This document shows positions 52,053 to 61,161 of a DNA stretch of 64,000 nucleotides, piece by piece (position 1 is the first letter of the stretch; each line of letters starts with the position of its first letter). The notes under the pieces are model-generated. The model did no database searches. It was given only the letters and a program-made list of their open reading frames with translations, and was not told the DNA's origin. The position numbers were made by a program, and so were the translations under genes. The stretch comes from an uncultured Planctomycetaceae bacterium (GTDB lineage Bacteria; Planctomycetota; Planctomycetia; Planctomycetales; Planctomycetaceae): NCBI GenBank assembly GCA_943787265.1, contig CALSLT010000027.1, positions 62,001 through 126,000 on the forward strand, written 5' to 3'.

Positions 52053-54173
52053 ATGAAGCCATCATCGACAATCCGCGTTTTTGCGATCACTGCTGCTTTG
52101 GTGTCTGGAATATCGCTCGCTCAAGCCGAAACAAAGATTGGGTTTCGGCAGTTGACGATTGTTGAACCAGTCGCCGTTCAGCGCGGAGTCAGTCAGCAGG
52201 TCCATCTGCGTTCGAACTTTACACTCGACGGTACGCACTCGGTGTTCTTCGATCAGCCGGGCGTGACGATGACGTTTGCCGAGAAGGAAGCGAAAGAGGC
52301 TCCTCGAAAGGGCCGCGGTTCCGACGGGACTCCGTTTGCTTTTGACGTTGTCGTTTCGGCGGATGCTGAACCGGGCGTGCGCGAGCTTCGTGTGGCGACT
52401 GACCAGGCGGTGTCGAGTGTTTCGCATTTGATGGTGACTGACTATCCAGTCATTCGCGAAGACGAGAAGAAAGTGAATAACACCCGCGAGCAGGCTGCGG
52501 CGGTGACTTTGCCGGTTGCCATTTGTGGGCGTGTCGAGCGTGCGGAAGACGTCGACTTTTACTCGTTCGAAGGGAAAGCCGGGCAGGAGATCACCGCGGA
52601 ATTGTTCGCTCAACGGGCGACGGCCGGAATTCACGGAATGGTTGTTCGAGGGCCGCTGATTTATCTGATGGACGGCCTGATGACGCTGTACGGTCCGAAC
52701 GGGCAGGTCGTTGCGCAGAATGACAACTTCTTCGGTGGCGACTCTTTTATCGCGGTCGCGCTGCCGGAAGACGGGACGTACCACCTGGAAGTTCGCGACG
52801 CTCGTTACGCGGGGAGCGGTCGATATGCCTACTGCGTGGAGCTGGCGAGTCGTCCGTACGCTCACGCAACGTTTCCGTTGAGCGTTCAATCTGGCAAGAC
52901 GACGCCGACGATTGCGATCGGGCATGGACTTGGCGCATCGACGAGCGTTGAGATCCGAGGGGCGAGCGATTCACAATCAGGGATTGTACAGCAGCGACTT
53001 CTGACTGGAGTCGGCGAAACCAACCCGGTTTCGGTGATCGTCAGCGAGCATCCGCAATTAGTCGCCGATGGAAAAAATGTCTCGATCGAAACTGCTCAGC
53101 CGTTGAACTTTCCCGTCGGGATTAGTGGGCGATTTCCCGAGCACGACGGCGTTCATTTTTATTCGTTCGACGCAAAGAAGGGCGATGCGTTTCTGTTTGA
53201 AGTGACGGCTCAGCGGCTGGGGTTACCGCTTGATTGTGTGCTTGAGGTCTACGATTCAAACGGCAAGCTTGTGAAAGAGTCCGACGACTATCTGCAGAGC
53301 AAGGATTCGAAGTTCTATTGGAACGCCGCTGCCGATGGACAGTTTTTCCTCTCGATCAGAGACTTGCACGGGCGAGGCGGTGAGCGATTCCTCTATCACT
53401 TAAGTGCCGAACGATCGGGCCCGGATTTCGAACTCAGCGGCGAGTATTACTACGCTCAACTCGCGCCCGGCACGAACATGATGTGGTTTGCGAAGCTGAG
53501 CCGAATCAACGCGTTCAAAGGTCCGGTAGAGATCATCGTTGAGGGATTGCCTGAAGGTGTCACTGCCGAACCGCTCACGGTTCCCGAAGGCATGATTCAC
53601 GGAGCGATCATTCTGAAGTGCGCGCCCGGTGCAAAGATTAACGCGTCGCTTGTGCGAGTCTCCGGTCGAGCGACGATCGTCGACGCCGCAGGCAATGAAA
53701 AAGAAGTTGTCCGTCGCGGGCGAGTGACCTGTGAGCAGCAAAGCAGCGGTGGCGGTCAGGCGCGATGGCCGATCAGCACCCAGATCGTTGGCGTCACCAA
53801 ACCACTCGACCTGTTGAAGGTTGTTGCCGAGCCAAGCGAAGTGACTCTGAAGCCGCGCGAGAAGCAAGAACTGAAAGTTCGCGTCGAACGACAGGACGGC
53901 TTCACCGATCCCGTCACGCTGGCGATGAGTTTTGACTATTTTAGCTCGAAGTTCGGCGAACAACTTCCGCCGGGCGTAACCGTCGCGAAGGCCAGTAAAC
54001 TGCGTCTCGCCGGAAAGGTTCTTGAGGGAACGGTCATTCTTGAAGCCAGCGACAAAGCAGTGGCTGTCGAAAAAATTCCGGTCGCCGTGCTGGCTCGAGT
54101 CTCAATCACATTTTCAATCACGACGAACTATGCGTCGAATCCGATCTACTTGACGGTGCTTCCAAAAGACTAA
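52053..54173 (+). CDS. Secreted protein with pre-peptidase (PPC) domains
   Basis: The 706-residue protein starts with a signal peptide (hydrophobic about 10-22, cleavage after LAQA). The body contains at least two PPC-type beta-sandwich domains, at about residues 145-265 (VEDVDFYSFEGKAGQEITAE-like, with GTYHLEVRDARYAG) and 345-450 (HDGVHFYSFDAKKGDAF, core shown, then DGQFFLSIRDLHGRGG). Later parts look like immunoglobulin-like beta domains (VTVAKASKLRLAGKVL). PPC domains usually bind or guide secreted enzymes in planctomycetes; no catalytic domain is visible here. ATG 52053 gives a normal signal peptide; an earlier start (52005) would add a basic extension. Confidence 0.82.
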   Translation: MKPSSTIRVFAITAALVSGISLAQAETKIGFRQLTIVEPVAVQRGVSQQVHLRSNFTLDGTHSVFFDQPGVTMTFAEKEAKEAPRKGRGSDGTPFAFDVVVSADAEPGVRELRVATDQAVSSVSHLMVTDYPVIREDEKKVNNTREQAAAVTLPVAICGRVERAEDVDFYSFEGKAGQEITAELFAQRATAGIHGMVVRGPLIYLMDGLMTLYGPNGQVVAQNDNFFGGDSFIAVALPEDGTYHLEVRDARYAGSGRYAYCVELASRPYAHATFPLSVQSGKTTPTIAIGHGLGASTSVEIRGASDSQSGIVQQRLLTGVGETNPVSVIVSEHPQLVADGKNVSIETAQPLNFPVGISGRFPEHDGVHFYSFDAKKGDAFLFEVTAQRLGLPLDCVLEVYDSNGKLVKESDDYLQSKDSKFYWNAAADGQFFLSIRDLHGRGGERFLYHLSAERSGPDFELSGEYYYAQLAPGTNMMWFAKLSRINAFKGPVEIIVEGLPEGVTAEPLTVPEGMIHGAIILKCAPGAKINASLVRVSGRATIVDAAGNEKEVVRRGRVTCEQQSSGGGQARWPISTQIVGVTKPLDLLKVVAEPSEVTLKPREKQELKVRVERQDGFTDPVTLAMSFDYFSSKFGEQLPPGVTVAKASKLRLAGKVLEGTVILEASDKAVAVEKIPVAVLARVSITFSITTNYASNPIYLTVLPKD

Positions 54174-54183
54174 GACCGTTCGA

Positions 54184-55251
54184 TCAATCATCATCGTCGT
54201 CAGCGTCGGGATCGAATTTCGAAGCGTCTTCTCCGACCAGCCATGCCTGGCGTCCGATCAAGCGTGCGGAGATAAAGATCCCGGCTGTGATGACCGGCCC
54301 GGAAGCAAGTCCCGCGACGATCGGATTGAGCATGGCAAGTGGGACCAGGATGGCTCCAGCCGTCAGCCAGACGCAGAAATACAAACCAAGCATCTGCGCC
54401 CACGCCAGAGGAATTCTGACAAGGCTGCGGAGTGTCATTTCAGAATATGGCAACAGGATCGAATCCGCGTCGAGGGCTGACAGAATTGCAGCCGGAAACA
54501 GAATCCCGTGGAGAATCAGCACGGGTGGGCCAAGCATTCCCGTGACGGATTTCAACGGGTAAGCGATCAAGTAGCTCACGAATCCCGACGCGAAGAACAC
54601 GTAAAAGACGGCCATCAAATCCATCATCCATTCTCGGACACCGCCATCTGGCCAGCCTTCGACTTTGTTAAGCCCCGCCCCGGTGTCCTGAATGATCGAA
54701 AATCCGCACGACGAAACGTACGACAGTGACCAGGTCGCAACTGCCATCTGAGCGACTGTTAGAAACAGTCCGGGAATGGCCATGATCAATCCCGATGAAG
54801 CGAGCTGGAAGTTGATGGCCATGATGGCACCGTTCACCGCGAGGCCGCCGGAGATCATGCCCCATCGAGCCACCGTTCCAGCATCGCTCCACGGAAACTG
54901 AAAGACGTTTGAAAGGAACGGACGCTTCGGCGGCTTCGGGCGTTTACGGACGTTTCGTATTTTTGCCTGCTCTTCGAAGATTCGGGCCGGCGGAAGTTCG
55001 GGACCTTCAACTGGCGCGTTCAGACTGTAAGGCTCGTGCTTCTCCGGCTGGACGGGCTCCTTTAGTTTGGCGGCTTCCTGTTGAGCACGGTGTTCCTCAA
55101 GCGTGGGGATCTGGATCGAGGTAAAGCAGTCGGGACACTTGATCCGGCGACCGGCGAACTTCGCCTTCGGAGTCACTCGCGTGTTGCAGACTTTGCAGTA
55201 CGCGGCGATGTAAATCTTCTTTTTCTTCTTCGATGACGAAGAGTCGCTCAC
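54184..55251 (-). CDS. Zinc-ribbon membrane protein
   Basis: The 355-residue protein has an N-terminal zinc-ribbon-like motif, C19-x2-C22 and C39-x2-C42 (YCKVCNTRV, KCPDCFTSI), followed by a charged linker (about 50-120) and about seven hydrophobic helices. The last residues are acidic (DPDADDDDD). Zinc-ribbon plus polytopic membrane proteins of this kind are common and uncharacterised in planctomycetes. GTG 55251 is the start that fits: the longer open frame runs through the MOSC gene and would be basic nonsense. It begins 21 bases after the MOSC stop, so the pair is probably one operon. Confidence 0.7.
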   Translation of the reverse strand: MSDSSSSKKKKKIYIAAYCKVCNTRVTPKAKFAGRRIKCPDCFTSIQIPTLEEHRAQQEAAKLKEPVQPEKHEPYSLNAPVEGPELPPARIFEEQAKIRNVRKRPKPPKRPFLSNVFQFPWSDAGTVARWGMISGGLAVNGAIMAINFQLASSGLIMAIPGLFLTVAQMAVATWSLSYVSSCGFSIIQDTGAGLNKVEGWPDGGVREWMMDLMAVFYVFFASGFVSYLIAYPLKSVTGMLGPPVLILHGILFPAAILSALDADSILLPYSEMTLRSLVRIPLAWAQMLGLYFCVWLTAGAILVPLAMLNPIVAGLASGPVITAGIFISARLIGRQAWLVGEDASKFDPDADDDDD

Positions 55252-55271
55252 TGGCCCGGTTTCCGTGCTGA

Positions 55272-55805
55272 CTAAGAAAACAGTTGCTTCTGACGATCTG
55301 GCTGATCGGCATCTTCGATTGGTTCCACAATTGGAACAACTTCGTCGCCAACTCGGATCGTCCCAGCCTGTAGAACTCGGACGGTTATTCCACCGTGCCC
55401 TCGCATTGCGTTGTAGCCGCCCGGCCCCAGAACCTCGCTCATTCTTGAACACGGCACGCAGTGGCCCGATCCTTCCAGAATAGCGTCGCCGATGCGGAAC
55501 GTCTGATTCTTCAAAGCGATCAGGTTGATTCCTGAGACAACCAGATTTCGTCGAACTTCTTCAGGACGGACTTCGTCCCGTCCAACCATCGCAGCGACGG
55601 CGGCCAGGTGCTCCTGTTGGATCATCGTCACCTGACGCTCCGACTTGCCGCTGGTCGCGTGGTGGTCTCCGAGCAGGCCGGTGCCGACTTCAACCGTCGC
55701 TTCCGAAACAATTTCGACGACGCCTCTTCGAGCGGTGCACAGACCGATCCACTCAACACGGCCGTGCTGAAAATGTTCGACCTTCAGGTCTCGGATGACT
55801 TTCAA
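55272..55805 (-). CDS. MOSC-domain protein
   Basis: The 177-residue protein is a stand-alone MOSC domain (molybdenum-cofactor sulfurase C-terminal fold): GLLGDHHATSG (44-54) near the start, VRRNLVVSGINLIAL, and the conserved cysteine region GHCVPCSRM with C116 and C119. MOSC domains bind sulfide or molybdenum-cofactor derivatives and take part in metal-sulfur handling. A formate dehydrogenase needing the cofactor is encoded 30 kb away; a link is conjecture. The start is ATG 55805, and the zinc-ribbon membrane protein follows 21 bases downstream. Confidence 0.88.
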   Translation of the reverse strand: MKVIRDLKVEHFQHGRVEWIGLCTARRGVVEIVSEATVEVGTGLLGDHHATSGKSERQVTMIQQEHLAAVAAMVGRDEVRPEEVRRNLVVSGINLIALKNQTFRIGDAILEGSGHCVPCSRMSEVLGPGGYNAMRGHGGITVRVLQAGTIRVGDEVVPIVEPIEDADQPDRQKQLFS

Positions 55806-55837
55806 CGATGGCTCCGATCAGCGTGATAGAAAAAAAT

Positions 55838-55907
55838 CGCAGAGGACGCGGAGGAGAAAAACGCAGAGGACGCGGAGAGTGTCAATAATCTCTCCACGTC
55901 CTCTGCG
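55838..55907. repeat. Direct and inverted CGCAGAGGACGCGGAG repeats
   Basis: A direct repeat CGCAGAGGACGCGGAG occurs at 55838-55853 and 55862-55877. The second copy also forms an 18-bp inverted repeat with 55890-55907 (one mismatch, 10-base loop). It lies in the 157-base gap between the MOSC and DUF1326 genes and looks like a dispersed hairpin element. No terminator T-run is present. Confidence 0.8.
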
Positions 55908-55962
55908 AAAACTCTGTTGCCTCAGCGGTTTGTTCTTTATCAGAATGCTGAAAACCGACGGA

Positions 55963-56634
55963 CTACTTACGGAACGTACCCAAGAAGGCGCTGCGAATTT
56001 CCCGATTGATGAATCGAGTTCCAAGCTTCTCACCCTGCCATGATAGTTTCAGGGAGTACGCCGCGCTGGCATTGTCGATCTTCGTCAGCGGTTCGTAAAA
56101 GACCGTTTCATTCGTGCAGATGCAGTCGCCTTTCTCCAGCTTCCGAGTTTTGATTTCGGCCAGACCGCCAGCTTTGAAGACTCCGACATTGTCGATGTGG
56201 TCGTTCTTCAATTCGAAGGGAACGCGTTCCACGTTGACAACATTTTTCGACAGGTCTTTCGTCGAGTTCTTCACGAACGCAACCAACGCTGCGTGCTGTT
56301 CCTTTGACGCTTTCTCATCGACCAGCACTACGGACTTGATCTTACCCGCCTTCATCGGAAAGACGCCGTCGAAGCCGAGGGTTCCCTGAGCGTGCAGAAC
56401 CAGAGCTGCTCCCAGACCATCAAGCTTGACGTCGTTCCACGATCCCTTGTCGACCTTCCAGGCCATCAACGCTTCTTTGCCGGTAAGGCTCAGTTCGGCG
56501 TTGGCAAAGCACGGGCCTGTGTAAACGTTGCAGGTTCGGGCTTCGAGGTACTCGCCGGTGATTTGAGCGGCCTCAGCGAACTGACTCAGACTGACGGCCG
56601 AAAGAGCCAGTAGCGCGACGGTGATTTGTCTCAT
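55963..56634 (-). CDS. DUF1326 family secreted protein
   Basis: The 223-residue protein has a signal peptide (hydrophobic about 6-17, cleavage near AEAA). The mature part opens with ITGEYLEARTCNVYTGPCF, then LDGLGAALVL, typical of the DUF1326 domain with its conserved Cys pair, which I read as C31 and C37-like positions. The domain's function is unknown. ATG 56634 is strongly supported: GGAAGGA lies nine bases upstream, and a longer frame reaches 56853 but would add an implausible basic leader. It is not linked to neighbours; the gap to the TPR gene is about 400 bases. Confidence 0.8.
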   Translation of the reverse strand: MRQITVALLALSAVSLSQFAEAAQITGEYLEARTCNVYTGPCFANAELSLTGKEALMAWKVDKGSWNDVKLDGLGAALVLHAQGTLGFDGVFPMKAGKIKSVVLVDEKASKEQHAALVAFVKNSTKDLSKNVVNVERVPFELKNDHIDNVGVFKAGGLAEIKTRKLEKGDCICTNETVFYEPLTKIDNASAAYSLKLSWQGEKLGTRFINREIRSAFLGTFRK

Positions 56635-57031
56635 TGTCAGAGTTCCTTCCGGAAATGCGTAAAAAATCGACCTTTGAATCTTCTCAGTGGCCTGGCGGCG
56701 GGTCAACGATGATTGTGAGTTTGTTGGCTCATGACACTTGCCGAGCACCACCGAAGCCCCCCGTTTTCGTTCAGAATCATACTGAGGGGAAACCCTCGAC
56801 ACGGGAACCCCTGTTGACAGAAATTGCGAAACAGAATTAAGAAGTCGGGCCATCTCTCAAATTCGGCTAAAGTTTTGCCGTTCGACGTGATTTCACGCCG
56901 CGACACCACCGCAGCTGCCCCTCTCAGGCCAACCCTGGCCAACTGACTTTCCCTCGTTCAACTCTCACCTGTCGGAATGCTGATGCGCCGTTTTCGGTGG
57001 ATCATCAACTTGTTCTGCGCGAGACCTTTTC
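56635..57031. other. 397-base divergent region before the TPR/flagellar cluster
   Basis: It separates the DUF1326 gene (minus) from the TPR gene (plus). It contains the partial palindrome CGGCTAAAGTTTTGCCG (56864-56880). Its CTAAAGTTT matches the -35 consensus of flagellar sigma-28, but the expected -10 (GCCGATAA after 11 bases) reads GTGATTTC and does not match. No RNA gene or terminator was seen. Confidence 0.4.
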
Positions 57032-59542
57032 GTGGCTGACGAACCTGACAATGACGCCGAGGCACCTGAAGAGCCTGCTGGCGGATCAAAGAAGAAGCTC
57101 ATCATCATCGTGGCTCTACTAGCTGTGGTGGGTGGTGGAGCGTTCTTTGTGCTGTCAGGCGACAAAGAAACACCAGCAGATAAGCTCGCACGGGCTCTGG
57201 AACTGATCGACAAACGCGAGACAAACTGGCAGATTCGGCAGGCGATGGAAATCGTCGAAGAACTGGACGAGTTGAAGTATGTCGATCCCGATTTCCCAAC
57301 CGGTCAACACTACATTCGTGGGTTTGCCGAGTTCTATTCCGGACGAGAATTCACCGGTCAGGAGCAGCAGAAACGCTATTTGAAGGCTATCGAAGACTTT
57401 GAGTATGCGTCGACTCGCGGAATGCCCGAGGAACGTCGAGGCGAAATGATGTGGGCATTTGGCGTCGCACTCCAGACGGTCAGTCTTCCCACAAAGGCTC
57501 GCGAAATTCTCGAAGCCTCGCTGAAGGATTACCCGGAAGGCAGCGTCGAAACCTCGATCCTGCTGATGGAGAATTACCTCGACGCACAAACTCCAGACAG
57601 TCTGACAAGGGCGAAGGAGCTTAGTGACCAACTTCCAACACTTGGAGATATAAACGACGAGCAGTCAGTCCACTCGGCTTTATTGAGAACCGACATTCTC
57701 GAAAAGATGGGCAAGTCGGACGAAGCAACCGCGACGCTGGAGAAAATTGACTCCGGAGCAAATGCCGAGCAGGAGCGAACGATCGGGCTGGCAAAGATCC
57801 AAATGTCTCAGGCAGAAACCCTCGCCAAAGACGCCTCCGTTGCCGAGGCGAACGAGAAGTACCTCGAAGCACAAACTCTGTTATTGCCCCTGATTGATGA
57901 CAATAACCATACGATTTATGCAAGCCAGGCGTCGTTCCTGAATGCTTTGTGTTCGGAGCGGATGGGCAAGCCTGAATCGGCGATCAACTACTACCAGCGA
58001 ACAGCTCGTAAGTTTGCAGAAACTGATGAATGGCTGGCTTCTCAACTTCGTATGGCAAGTCTGCTGCGTGCAGCCGGTCGGGATGAGGAAGCCATCGCCG
58101 CCTACCGTCAGGTATTGCGAGCGATCGTGCGACCGCAGGATTTCCGCAATCGGTGGTTGACGATCAGTCAGTTTCGAGACGCAGTTCTGATCGCCTGGAG
58201 TGACTGGGTCGAAAACAAAAAATTCGAGCGTGCCCTCGCGTTGACACGCGTGATGTCGCCCTTAATCGATCGAATTCGGGCCCTGGAACTGATGGCCCAA
58301 ACGAGCGGACAGTGGGCATCGACCGCGCAGGATGCCGTCGATACGGCTCCGTATAAAAACCGACAAGCGCTCGTACTTGAAGCGAGAAAACACTGGATTG
58401 AGAGTGGCGATTCGCACGCAGTTCTGGCGGCTGCAACCAGAACTGAAGCGGCATATCCAGACACGGTCTGGACCAGCGCAGAAGACTACGCTCGCGGATA
58501 CGCCTTCAAAAAAGCACTGGATCAGGCGGACGAGTTCATCCGAGTGGAACCGTCTCAAGGTGTGCCGAAGGCTCGCGTATTTCGCGGACGAATGCTGATG
58601 AATCTCGACCGGCTTAATGAAGCGTTTGACAGCTTCAGGCGAGTCGAGATCGATACGCCAACGGATCCATTCGTGTATGAAGCCACTTATCGACTGGGCC
58701 TGTGTCAGCTCGAAATGGACCGCTCAGACGACGCAGAACGTACCTGGCGTGCCATGCTGACTTCCGACGACCTGGAACCGGGTGCCGAACAATGGCGACT
58801 CGCCAAGTTTGCACTAGGACAACTATTGGCTCGCCAGGCGTCGAACGAATTTCGCAAATCAGTTCCTGCGGATGATGCAGAACCAACGAAAGAACAACTC
58901 ACGCATAAGCAAAATGCTTACGCAAAGTGGAAGGAAGCGATCCGGCATCTCGACGAATACCTTGGGCGATATCCCGACACGGAAGAAAGAATCCCTGCCC
59001 GGTATCTGCTGGCGAAGTCTCTTCAAGCGTCTGCGGCCGAGATCCGGGAAAACGTTTCAGACTCCATGCCGGTCAACGCTCGCAAAGAGCTGTTCCTTTC
59101 ACTGTCGCAGACATTGAACCGGGCGGGTGACGAATATCGAGCTTTACAGCAGTCGTTACAGGCTTTGCAGGTGACAGGCATGCTGGATGATTATGGCCAG
59201 GAAATGTACCGGACGACTTTCATGGCGATACCACAGACGCAGTTTGAACAGGAGCGCTATGCGGACGCTTTGGTGGGCTTTCGGATGGTAACCAGCCGAT
59301 TCGCTGATCATGTTTCGACCTTACCAGCCTACATTCAGATGTCGCGGTGTTACTCCCGGCTTGAAAAGCCTGACGAGGCCAGACGTCAGTTGGAACAGGC
59401 GAGAGTCGTGCTTGGTCGACTTCCCGACGAAGCCTTTGCGTCCCTGTCGACCGGACAAACTCGTGAGCAGTGGGCCGAGTGGATCGAGTGGGCTCGCGAA
59501 ATTCACGATCGTCAATTTCCACAAATCACGGACGCATCGTGA
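57032..59542 (+). CDS. Membrane-anchored TPR protein
   Basis: The 836-residue protein starts with an acidic cytoplasmic stretch, one membrane helix (about 23-41, LIIIVALLAVVGGGAFFVL), and then a long helical domain of TPR-like repeats covering most of the chain (for example AREILEASLKDYPEGS and ESAINYYQRTARKF). No catalytic motif is visible. It lies about 70 bases before the flagellar flgN-like gene and probably opens the transcript; a scaffolding role in flagellar or envelope assembly is inference. The start is GTG 57032, with no clear ribosome site. The family is common in planctomycetes but uncharacterised. Confidence 0.8.
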   Translation: MADEPDNDAEAPEEPAGGSKKKLIIIVALLAVVGGGAFFVLSGDKETPADKLARALELIDKRETNWQIRQAMEIVEELDELKYVDPDFPTGQHYIRGFAEFYSGREFTGQEQQKRYLKAIEDFEYASTRGMPEERRGEMMWAFGVALQTVSLPTKAREILEASLKDYPEGSVETSILLMENYLDAQTPDSLTRAKELSDQLPTLGDINDEQSVHSALLRTDILEKMGKSDEATATLEKIDSGANAEQERTIGLAKIQMSQAETLAKDASVAEANEKYLEAQTLLLPLIDDNNHTIYASQASFLNALCSERMGKPESAINYYQRTARKFAETDEWLASQLRMASLLRAAGRDEEAIAAYRQVLRAIVRPQDFRNRWLTISQFRDAVLIAWSDWVENKKFERALALTRVMSPLIDRIRALELMAQTSGQWASTAQDAVDTAPYKNRQALVLEARKHWIESGDSHAVLAAATRTEAAYPDTVWTSAEDYARGYAFKKALDQADEFIRVEPSQGVPKARVFRGRMLMNLDRLNEAFDSFRRVEIDTPTDPFVYEATYRLGLCQLEMDRSDDAERTWRAMLTSDDLEPGAEQWRLAKFALGQLLARQASNEFRKSVPADDAEPTKEQLTHKQNAYAKWKEAIRHLDEYLGRYPDTEERIPARYLLAKSLQASAAEIRENVSDSMPVNARKELFLSLSQTLNRAGDEYRALQQSLQALQVTGMLDDYGQEMYRTTFMAIPQTQFEQERYADALVGFRMVTSRFADHVSTLPAYIQMSRCYSRLEKPDEARRQLEQARVVLGRLPDEAFASLSTGQTREQWAEWIEWAREIHDRQFPQITDAS

Positions 59543-59613
59543 CCCTGCGACTGACTCAAAATCCTCAATGAACATCAGAATCGAATAGTAGACACGGAAA
59601 CTCATTCTGAACC

Positions 59614-60084
59614 ATGACAACCGCGACACCACAAACTGATTCGAAACCCCAGCCGGAACTGCTGGACGTGCTCCAGCGTCGGCGTGAATACTGCCGGGCG
59701 ATGCTTGAGCTTTCGCGCCGACAGGCTGCATTGATCGATGATGGAAATTTCTCCGAGCTGCTGCAATTGATCGCGCAGAAGCAGCGAGTGCTGGAGCACC
59801 TGGCAGAACTCGGGCGGACGTTTGGCGGAATCGTCGATTTCTGGAAGTCTGTCAGAGACCGATTGGCGACTGATGCCCGGTCGAAGTGTCAGGCGGCAAT
59901 CGACGATGCTGAATCTTTGCTCGCGGAATCGATGGCTCTGGAAAAACACGGTACAGAAGTGCTGAGCCAGCGCCGCGACGAAACACAGGGACGACTGAAA
60001 GAAATCGGCGAGGCGTCCAACGGATTTGCCGGATCTGGCAGCGGAAACGCACCTCGGCCGAAATTTCTGGATGCCAGCGGCTAA
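59614..60084 (+). CDS. FlgN-like flagellar chaperone (putative)
   Basis: The 156-residue protein is mostly alpha-helical and charged: LLDVLQRRREYCRAMLELSRRQAALI and LLQLIAQKQRVLEHLAELGR (core segments) match the four-helix layout of FlgN, the export chaperone for hook-associated proteins. Sequence conservation of FlgN is low, so the call rests on helix pattern, size and its place directly before flgB. ATG 59614 is the start; its stop is 36 bases from flgB. Confidence 0.6.
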   Translation: MTTATPQTDSKPQPELLDVLQRRREYCRAMLELSRRQAALIDDGNFSELLQLIAQKQRVLEHLAELGRTFGGIVDFWKSVRDRLATDARSKCQAAIDDAESLLAESMALEKHGTEVLSQRRDETQGRLKEIGEASNGFAGSGSGNAPRPKFLDASG

Positions 60085-60120
60085 GAACGACGCTCACCGT
60101 CTCTCAGGGAGTATTCGGAC

Positions 60121-60591
60121 ATGATGAATTCATTCTTGCGGCCTGCGACCGTTCCGCTGCTGAAACAGGCGGCGGAGTTCAGCGAGCGCCGACAGCAGGT
60201 GCTCACAGCCAATATTGCCAAGATTGACACTCCTGGCTACAAGACTCGGGATCTGCCCGTAGAAGCCTTTCAGGAAGCAATGAAAAAGGCTGTCCGGCAG
60301 CTCAAATCCCCCTCTCTACACACCTCTCAGAGCACATCTTCACTTCTCCCCATCGAATTCCCTTCCTCTCCGATGACTCGGGAACCGGCCGTCGACGAGC
60401 TGTTTACCGAGGAACTTTTCCAATCTGAACAACTCCCTGAGCACTCATTAGGTCTGCAGGACAACGGCAAACGCAACATCGAGCACGAGGTCATGGAAAT
60501 GACCCGGACTGTGATGATGCAGAGCTATGCCATGCAGATGATGACATCTCAATACGATCTGCTCGAATCCGTAATTTCGGGACAGGCGTAG
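60121..60591 (+). CDS. flgB: Flagellar basal-body rod protein FlgB
   Basis: The 156-residue protein is a proximal rod subunit: ANIAKIDTPGYKTRDL (residues about 30-45) is the flagellar-rod signature, and the C terminus EMTRTVMMQSYAMQMM carries the rod coiled-coil helix. The middle segment (Ser/Leu-rich, about 60-110) is variable as usual. It sits directly before flgC and is exported through the flagellar type III apparatus. ATG 60121 is used; the second codon is also ATG. Confidence 0.93.
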   Translation: MMNSFLRPATVPLLKQAAEFSERRQQVLTANIAKIDTPGYKTRDLPVEAFQEAMKKAVRQLKSPSLHTSQSTSSLLPIEFPSSPMTREPAVDELFTEELFQSEQLPEHSLGLQDNGKRNIEHEVMEMTRTVMMQSYAMQMMTSQYDLLESVISGQA

Positions 60592-60704
60592 TCTGATTCT
60601 GATGGTCAATTCTGTCGGCGAATGCCTGAACAATTCAATTCCGCTCACAACTCAAGCTTGCTGTTAACTCATCGTTAGTCGCACTGGACAAGGAGGTCCG
60701 CGAC

Positions 60705-61118
60705 ATGCTCCGAACCCTCGACATCAGCCGCAGCGCTCTCGTCGCGCAGCGGGAACGCATGAACGTCATTGCGGGCAACATTGCCAACGCACAGACGACG
60801 CATAATGCGAAAGGCGAACCTGAAGCCTTCCAACGACGGTACGTTGAGTTTTTCTCCGAGAGCACTCACGGCAATAAGAACGTTGAAGGCGAAGTCGGAT
60901 TCCGAGTCCATGTTGATCAGACAAACGATCCGCGTCTCGTGCATGATCCGGGACATCCCGACGCCAATCCTGAAACCGGATACGTCGAATATCCCAGCAT
61001 CAACGCGATTGACGAAATGGCAGACATGATCCTCGCCAGCCGTGCCTACGAAGCAAATACCACAGCCATACAGATGACGCGGCAGATGGCCGAACAAACC
61101 TTGCGACTGCTGCAGTAA
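60705..61118 (+). CDS. flgC: Flagellar basal-body rod protein FlgC
   Basis: The 137-residue rod subunit has the N-terminal GNIANAQTTHN signature (about 23-33), NPETGYVEYPSIN in the middle and the C-terminal ASRAYEANTTAIQ helix. It pairs with FlgB in the proximal rod. GGAGG lies eight bases before ATG 60705 (AAGGAGGTCCGCGAC). It is followed by fliE after 43 bases. Confidence 0.95.
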   Translation: MLRTLDISRSALVAQRERMNVIAGNIANAQTTHNAKGEPEAFQRRYVEFFSESTHGNKNVEGEVGFRVHVDQTNDPRLVHDPGHPDANPETGYVEYPSINAIDEMADMILASRAYEANTTAIQMTRQMAEQTLRLLQ

Positions 61119-61161
61119 CTGAACGTCAACGTGCGAACTGAACTTTCGTTGGAGTCTTCAC

